NCBI GenBank assembly: GCA_030745875.1
Contig: JASLNT010000102.1
Location: 1-37,151 of the forward strand
Reading direction: 5' to 3'
Length of the DNA: 37,151 bases
Source: Phycisphaerae bacterium
GTDB taxonomy: Bacteria > Planctomycetota > Phycisphaerae > SM23-33
Below are positions 32,671 to 37,151 of the stretch, piece by piece (position 1 is the stretch's first letter; the number at the start of each line of letters is the position of its first letter). The notes under the pieces were generated by a model, which saw only the letters and a list, made by a program, of their open reading frames with translations, had not been told where the DNA came from and searched no databases. Both the position numbers and the translations under genes were made by a program.

Positions 32671-32708
32671 TGCGACAGAAAGTCGGCCTGTTCCCGACAA
32701 GGTCGGGT
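32671..32708 (+). repeat. Twin-hairpin repeat, copy 2
   Basis: The core at 32673-32707 matches copy 1 at 33 of 35 positions. The second hairpin is kept (CCCGAC-AAG-GTCGGG, 32693-32707). The first is eroded on its left arm to CGAC-AGAAA-GTCG. It begins 25 nt after the GNAT stop codon. Confidence 0.75.
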
Positions 32709-32815
32709 CTTCATTCCAGGGACATCCTGGTTAATCACATCTTCCACCTAAACGAAATCCAATTGTTGAGTATGGTGTGCCCGAAATTCAACCAGAGCCT
32801 CCGTTATTCAATATG

Positions 32816-32854
32816 GATTATCGATAGCAAGCAACATCCCTGTCGGCGATAATC
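32816..32854. repeat. Inverted repeat in the leader of the GH141-like gene
   Basis: GATTATCG (32816-32823) and CGATAATC (32847-32854) are an exact 8-bp pair around a 23-nt loop, 60-98 nt before ATG 32914. It could be a leader RNA hairpin or a spaced operator. Nothing else in the 268-nt gap between the GNAT and GH141-like genes is clear except the repeat copy and a small CCAGG/CCTGG hairpin near 32720. Confidence 0.4.
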
Positions 32855-32913
32855 GGAAACAGAAGGACTCGTAGCGGGAAGAACACACACCATTACGCAT
32901 ATGGAGACGACAA

Positions 32914-35457
32914 ATGAGCGGTGATGCGAAACTCTCGGGCTTCTGCGGCCTGTTCGGTGTTCTGGTCCTGCTGGCCGCCGGGCCGGTGAGTCTCGCCGCC
33001 GGCGCCAAAGCCGACTATTACGTCGCTACGAACGGACGCGACGATTGGTCCGGCAGGCTTGCGGAGCCCAACGCCGACCGTTCGGACGGGCCGCTGGCCA
33101 CTGTCTCAAAGGCGCGCGACGCGGTGCGCAAGCTTATCTCCGCCGGTCTGAAGCGGGATGTGATCGTCAGCATCCGCGGCGGGACGTACTACCTTCCGGG
33201 CGGAGTGATGTTCGGGCCTGAAGATTCCGGTGCGAAACACCACAAAATCACCTACGCCGCCCACCCGGGTGAGGTCCCCGCGCTTGTCGGCGGAGTCCGG
33301 ATCACCGACCTGAGACCCTATCGGGGCAAGATCCTCCAGGCCGACCTGCCCGAGGGCTCGACGCCCAGACAGGCCTTCGAAGACGGACGGAGACTCACGC
33401 TGGCCCGAACGCCTAACAACGGATACGCCGCCGTTCAGAAGCCAGCCCACACAAAGACCCAGGCCGCGTTCATCTACCGCCCCCAGGACCTCAGCCCCGA
33501 GCGATGGGATACCGCCGACGCCATCGTGAACATCTGGCCGAACCACGACTGGTTCAACCGCGAACTGTCCATCGCCGCGATAGACCCCGCAAAGCGAACA
33601 CTCACGCTGCGAACCGCGCCGACAACCATAAACCCGGGAAACCGCTACTACATCAAGAACGTCCTGGCGCTGCTCGACACGCCCGGCGAGTGCCAAATCG
33701 ACTCCAGGGCCCGCAAGCTTTACCTCTGGCCCCGCCGCGCCCGAGCCAGGGGCGCTATAGTCGTCTCGACCGCCGAGCACGTTATCTACGTCCGGGGCAA
33801 GGGCGACAGGCCCGTCCGCAATCTTCACTTCGAGGGCCTCGACATATCCATCGCCGACAGGGACGCTGTGCGGTTCCAGGACGTCGCCGACTGCAGCGTG
33901 CGATTCTGCAAGATCGAGAACGCCGACTCCTGCGGCGTAGTCGCAGGCGGCGGGGCCCGGGGGGTGACCATCTACGGATGCCTGATTCGCAACCACGGTT
34001 TCCACGGCGTGCACTTCCAGGGACACGGACCCAGCGCCCAAGCGCCGGATGTGAACCATCACAACGTGGTCGAGAATTGTCACATTCACCACTGCGGGCG
34101 GAGGATCGGGCATGGTTACGGCGTGCGGATCTGGCAGAGCGGGCATAACCGCATCGTGCACAATCACATCCACCACATGCCCCGTTACGCCACAACGCTC
34201 AAGGGCGTGCGGTACGGTTCGCTCAAGGATAGGGTAAAAGGCCTGAAGTTCGAAGATCGCCACAAACTGCTCCACTCGCGCAACAACCTGCTGGCCTACA
34301 ACCATATCCACCACGTAAACCAGGACAGCCAGGACACCGGCGCGATGGAGAGTTGGGGCTGCGGGCGAGACAACACCTACGACCACAACCTTATCCACGA
34401 CGTCGGTAATGACCGCTTCAATATCCAGAGCGGAATGTACCTCGACGACGCGTCGGACTACTTCACAGTCACCAACAACATTATCTACAACGTGATCGGC
34501 ACGAGCCGCAACCAGCCGATCTACACCAAGGGAATCGGCAACCGGATCGAGAACAACATCCTCGTTGTCGGACCGAATTGCGACTCGGCGATCTCCTCGT
34601 TCTTCATGGCCGGCGAGCGGTGCGACAATCACGCATACGTGCGGAACATCATATACTTCCAGGGCAGGCGCAAAGCCCCGCAGGGGCGCTTCGGCGAGGG
34701 CTTGGGCGGGATTCACGGCAAAGGGGTGACGGTAACCTGGAACGTGACCGTCCCGGCCGACGGGGTCTACGATCTGTGGGTTCGATACGCCGCACACAAC
34801 GCTCCTTACAAGCTCAAGAACATGGACCGCTTCTCCAGGATCAGCGTCGGGCGTACGAAAAATGTAATGCTGGAGAAGGTCCCCAACACCGGAGACTGGG
34901 GCAAACAGGAATGGCGCAAGGTCACCGCCGGGGTGAAGCTCACCGCCGGGCGACACCAGGCCAAATGGGAGAACCTGCGAGGGTGCGGGTGGAACCTCGA
35001 CGCGATGGTCTTCTGCGACGACCCGTCGTGGAGCCCCGACGCGCCATCGCCCACGCCTCCAGGCAAGGGCAAGCATTGGATGGTGATCCAGGCCGAATCA
35101 TACGCCGCCTGCAGCAACCGGCGCCGCGACCAACGGAGCATATATCACTTCCAGAACTGGACGAAGGACCGCCTTGTCGAGTGCGATTACAACGTTTACT
35201 ACGACCAGGCCGCCGGACCGCAGGCGATGACCGGTCAGATGCCCTCGGGCTCCAGGGACCGTTCGTACGCCGCATGGCGCAAAGAGTTGGGCGGCAGGTT
35301 TGACGCTCACAGCGTGACCGCCGACCCGAAGTTCGTAGACCCCGACAAGCACGACTACCGCCTGAAGCCCGACAGCCCGGCGAGAAAGCTGGGCTTCAAG
35401 CCCATAGACACCAGCAAAATCGGCCTGAAACCCGACCACCCAAAACGTTTCCGCTAG
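32914..35457 (+). CDS. GH141-like right-handed beta-helix protein with inserted CBM-like domain
   Basis: This 847-aa protein has a start supported by GGAG 7 nt before the ATG. The signal peptide is FCGLFGVLVLLAAGPVSLAAG. The N-terminus follows the GH141 pattern: DYYVATNGRDDWSGRL, GPLATVSKARDAVRKLI, IRGGTYYLPGG, EDSGAKHHKITYAAHPGEVP, LVGGVRITDLRPY. The beta-helix runs through about 275-580, rich in N/H-I-I/H ladders (HHNVVENCHIHHCG, NRIVHNHIHHMPRY, NIIYNVIG). A CBM6/35-like sandwich is inserted at about 600-710 (VTVPADGVYDLWVRYAAHNAPY, GRHQAKWENL). The helix then resumes (DYNVYYDQAAG) and ends DPKFVDPDKHDYRLKPDSPA, a usual cap. Characterised GH141 enzymes include fucosidase and xylanase activities; a role in plant or algal glycan breakdown is inferred. 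Confidence 0.8.
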   Translation: MSGDAKLSGFCGLFGVLVLLAAGPVSLAAGAKADYYVATNGRDDWSGRLAEPNADRSDGPLATVSKARDAVRKLISAGLKRDVIVSIRGGTYYLPGGVMFGPEDSGAKHHKITYAAHPGEVPALVGGVRITDLRPYRGKILQADLPEGSTPRQAFEDGRRLTLARTPNNGYAAVQKPAHTKTQAAFIYRPQDLSPERWDTADAIVNIWPNHDWFNRELSIAAIDPAKRTLTLRTAPTTINPGNRYYIKNVLALLDTPGECQIDSRARKLYLWPRRARARGAIVVSTAEHVIYVRGKGDRPVRNLHFEGLDISIADRDAVRFQDVADCSVRFCKIENADSCGVVAGGGARGVTIYGCLIRNHGFHGVHFQGHGPSAQAPDVNHHNVVENCHIHHCGRRIGHGYGVRIWQSGHNRIVHNHIHHMPRYATTLKGVRYGSLKDRVKGLKFEDRHKLLHSRNNLLAYNHIHHVNQDSQDTGAMESWGCGRDNTYDHNLIHDVGNDRFNIQSGMYLDDASDYFTVTNNIIYNVIGTSRNQPIYTKGIGNRIENNILVVGPNCDSAISSFFMAGERCDNHAYVRNIIYFQGRRKAPQGRFGEGLGGIHGKGVTVTWNVTVPADGVYDLWVRYAAHNAPYKLKNMDRFSRISVGRTKNVMLEKVPNTGDWGKQEWRKVTAGVKLTAGRHQAKWENLRGCGWNLDAMVFCDDPSWSPDAPSPTPPGKGKHWMVIQAESYAACSNRRRDQRSIYHFQNWTKDRLVECDYNVYYDQAAGPQAMTGQMPSGSRDRSYAAWRKELGGRFDAHSVTADPKFVDPDKHDYRLKPDSPARKLGFKPIDTSKIGLKPDHPKRFR

Positions 35458-35519
35458 ATCAGGACTGTCGCTGACTCGTTACTGCATCCGTGCAATCCGT
35501 GGTGGAAGAAAAGTCGTTC

Positions 35520-36914
35520 TTATTTCCGGGATGGCTTTTTCTTCCAGGGCTCGAATTCCATTAGGCGTTTGGTCATGGCCTCTACGCGCTCGGGGTGGGC
35601 TTTTGACAGGTCGTTTGCCTCGCCGAGGTCCTTGGACAGGTCGTAGAGCCCCTGTCTGAACTCGCTAATGTCATTCCAGTTGTCGTACATGCGGTAAAGC
35701 TTCCACTTCCCGGACCGAACGGCGCGGTGGCGGTTATGACACCAGTACATGTATTCGTGCTCCGCCTGCTTCCCGCCGCCCAGCAGGGTCGGGGCGAAAG
35801 AGATCCCGTCCCGGGCTCCCTGCGTCTGGGGCTTGACGTTGCATATCTCGGCGATGGTGGGCAGCACGTCGGGGAAGTACGAGGCGTGATCGGTTTTGGT
35901 CCCGGGCTTTATCCGCCCCGGCCAGCGGGCGATCATGGGCACGCGAATCCCGCCTTCGTAGAGCCAGCCCTTCCCGCGCTGCAGCGGTCCGTTGCTGTCG
36001 AAGTATTTCGGATCGGCTCCGCCCTCGCTGTGCGGGCCGTTGTCGCTGGTGAACATGACGATCGCGTTGTCGTCCAGGCCGAGTTCCTTGAGCAGCGCCA
36101 TAATCTTGCCTACGTCCTTGTCCAGGAAGGTCATGGCCCCGGCGAAGGCGGCGTGACGGTTACGCGGGCGGTTGTAGCCGCTGCGCAGGATTCCGTAGGG
36201 CTTGGGCTCGACGGGTTTGTCGTCGAGCTTGCCGATGAACGGTTTTTCGTGTTCGGCGGGCACGATCAGCTCGGCGTGCACCAGCGTATAGGGCAGGTAG
36301 AGGAAGAACGGGCGCTTCTTGTTCTTGCGGATGAACGCCAGCGCCTCGCGCGTGAACAGGTCCTGGGTGTGATGCGTGTGCTTCGTCGGGTTGTCGGCAA
36401 GTATCTCCTTTTCGCCGTTCTTCCAGACCCACTCGGGATAGTGGAAGTGCGCCCGCCGCTGATTCAGGAATCCGTACCAGAAATCGAACCCCTTCCGATC
36501 CGGGCGTCCGGTCTTGTCGCCCAGGCCCCACTTGCCGATCATGGCGGTGGCGTATCCGTTCTTCTTGAGCATTTCGGCGATGGTCAGCTCGTCGGGGCGG
36601 AGCTGCTGCCCCTGGCCGGTGGTGTTGGCGTGGCCGATATGACGGCCGGTCATCAGGGTGTATCGCGCCGGGGCGCAGACCGCGCTGCCGGAATAGTGAT
36701 CGCTGAACATCATTCCTTCCCTGGCCATTCGGTCCAGATTCGGCGTGGAGAACCGTTTCTGCCCGTAACACGACAGATCGCCATACCCCACATCATCAGC
36801 CAGGATGTAAACGATGTTCGGGCGGTTGTTGTTATCGGCGGCTGGCGCGGTTTGTGCGGCAAGAAGACCAACGGCTCCCAGGGCGGTGTTTCTAAGAAAA
36901 GAGCGTCTATTCAC
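35520..36914 (-). CDS. Tat-exported type I sulfatase (arylsulfatase family)
   Basis: This 464-aa protein starts with a twin-arginine signal (RRSFLRNTALGAVGLLAAQTAPAA). The metal site is opened by LADDVGYGDLSCYG (Asp40, Asp41). The active-site motif is C80-A-P-A-R84 within SAVCAPARYTLMTGRHIGH, where Cys80 must be converted to formylglycine. GKWGLGD and MFTSDNGPHSEGG give the other catalytic and metal residues, and YLPYTLVHAELIVP is typical. It should hydrolyse sulfate esters on sulfated glycans or aryl sulfates outside the cytoplasm. No maturase (FGE or anSME) lies in the window, so activation must come from elsewhere. Full length for the S1 family. Its gene converges with the GH141-like gene, 62 nt between their stop codons. 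Confidence 0.9.
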   Translation of the reverse strand: MNRRSFLRNTALGAVGLLAAQTAPAADNNNRPNIVYILADDVGYGDLSCYGQKRFSTPNLDRMAREGMMFSDHYSGSAVCAPARYTLMTGRHIGHANTTGQGQQLRPDELTIAEMLKKNGYATAMIGKWGLGDKTGRPDRKGFDFWYGFLNQRRAHFHYPEWVWKNGEKEILADNPTKHTHHTQDLFTREALAFIRKNKKRPFFLYLPYTLVHAELIVPAEHEKPFIGKLDDKPVEPKPYGILRSGYNRPRNRHAAFAGAMTFLDKDVGKIMALLKELGLDDNAIVMFTSDNGPHSEGGADPKYFDSNGPLQRGKGWLYEGGIRVPMIARWPGRIKPGTKTDHASYFPDVLPTIAEICNVKPQTQGARDGISFAPTLLGGGKQAEHEYMYWCHNRHRAVRSGKWKLYRMYDNWNDISEFRQGLYDLSKDLGEANDLSKAHPERVEAMTKRLMEFEPWKKKPSRK

Positions 36915-36957
36915 GGTTGCGTTCCTTTTGGTTTAACGGTCGGGTCGAGATCCGCCT

Positions 36958-36963
36958 ATTATA
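36958..36963 (-). promoter_or_regulatory. Candidate -10 box of the sulfatase gene
   Basis: A perfect TATAAT on the minus strand, 44 nt before the ATG at 36914. No recognisable -35 lies at 16-18 nt. AAGGA serves as ribosome site about 12 nt before the ATG. Confidence 0.4.
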
Positions 36964-37036
36964 GACGGTTAAGGCTCCAGAACCGCTAAATTCCGGCGTT
37001 TCAGGTCCGAGGGGGGTGTGAGAAGTTTTTCTGGCA

Positions 37037-37151
37037 TCATGCTGCGAGGGCGTTTTGCAGGAGCCAGTAGGCATTCCACTGGCCAGTTTGGTCAAGAGCG
37101 GCCAACGCCATCATCCCTTCGGCGTTGGGTGAGTCCCATCGCATCCCGCTG
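37037..37151 (-). CDS. C-terminal end of a probable transposase (partial)
   Basis: The minus-strand frame enters from the window edge and ends at TGA 37037-37039 after 37 residues. It begins SGMRWDSPNAEGMMALAAL and closes GQWNAYWLLQNALAA. GMRW followed by an Ala-rich helix and a W..YW pair is the C-terminal pattern I remember for ISKra4/ISLre2-type transposases. The fragment is short, so the family is provisional. It lies 122 nt upstream of the sulfatase start on the same strand. Confidence 0.5.
   Translation of the reverse strand, partial: SGMRWDSPNAEGMMALAALDQTGQWNAYWLLQNALAA

Noticed and set aside
31776..32747. Minus-strand open frame (323 codons) opposite the GNAT gene
   Set aside because: The plus-strand protein has the acetyl-CoA motif and a good ribosome site. 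The opposite frame also reads through both hairpin repeats, which is unlikely for a real gene.
33106..35076. Long minus-strand open frame (656 codons) opposite the GH141-like gene
   Set aside because: It mirrors codon bias of the plus-strand gene in GC-rich DNA. Its translation is Val/Asp-rich without a recognisable fold or ribosome site, while the plus strand encodes a clear secreted beta-helix.
35727..36989. Plus-strand open frame (420 codons) opposite the sulfatase
   Set aside because: The minus strand holds a full sulfatase with its active-site motif and Tat signal; the plus frame is a shadow with no motif.
1..37151. A composite transposon spanning the whole window
   Set aside because: The two edge fragments look like different IS families and neither is complete here, so there is no evidence that they move the segment together.
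1..37151. tRNA, rRNA, riboswitch or CRISPR array
   Set aside because: I scanned the intergenic gaps by eye for tRNA-like arms, conserved rRNA blocks and regularly spaced repeats and saw none. A covariance-model search could still find a small RNA.

Overview
The window looks like a piece of a Planctomycetota chromosome, GC-rich by eye. Several gene families that are abundant in that phylum occur together. These are YVTN-propeller/di-haem cytochromes, an HzsA-related propeller cytochrome, a Tat-exported sulfatase, a Hanks-type kinase fused to WD40 repeats, an ECF-like sigma factor beside that kinase, and very large PQQ-propeller proteins. I identify families from remembered motifs only; no search was run.

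Layout. (1) 1-953: a secreted discoidin-like protein on the minus strand that appears to be cut by a mobile element near position 137. (2) 1033-6820: three tandem minus-strand paralogues, each a secreted YVTN beta-propeller with a two-haem cytochrome c domain, separated by 17-nt junctions that resemble one another. (3) 7114-9024 (+): a secreted FAD-dependent oxidoreductase, divergent from the cytochromes. It is convergent with an HzsA-related propeller cytochrome at 9072-11594 (-), which has a near-consensus promoter. (4) 11912-15394 (+): a fusion of HEAT repeats to a YtfQ-like sugar-binding protein, then a sialate O-acetylesterase-type protein. (5) 15468-21306 (-): an ECF-like sigma factor, two small unknown proteins, and a kinase-WD40-thioredoxin fusion. 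(6) 21666-26174 (+): a YbaK-type deacylase, then a giant double PQQ propeller carrying a methyltransferase-like domain and a malectin-like domain. (7) 26206-31606 (-): a GH32/43-like propeller protein, an MGH1-like glycosidase with a discoidin insert, and a second SASA-type esterase that ends at a textbook intrinsic terminator. (8) 31781-32708: a GNAT acetyltransferase bracketed by two copies of a twin-hairpin repeat, next to a run of 15 C. (9) 32914-36914: a GH141-like beta-helix protein (+) and a sulfatase (-). (10) 37037-37151: what looks like the C-terminal end of a transposase, cut by the window edge.

How the genes may work together. Regions 4 and 6-9 read as a loosely organised set for breaking down acetylated and sulfated polysaccharides: two esterases, a sulfatase, three glycosidase-like proteins, and carbohydrate-binding modules. 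No TonB/SusCD-like or ABC transport genes are present. Regions 2-3 are an extracytoplasmic redox set with haem c and flavin, which could oxidise sugars, but no substrate can be read from the sequence. Region 5 is a regulatory set whose sensor is likely the kinase's extracytoplasmic half. The most unusual items are the HEAT-YtfQ fusion, the kinase-WD40-thioredoxin protein, the propeller-methyltransferase-malectin protein, the triplicated cytochromes, and the repeat-bracketed GNAT gene.
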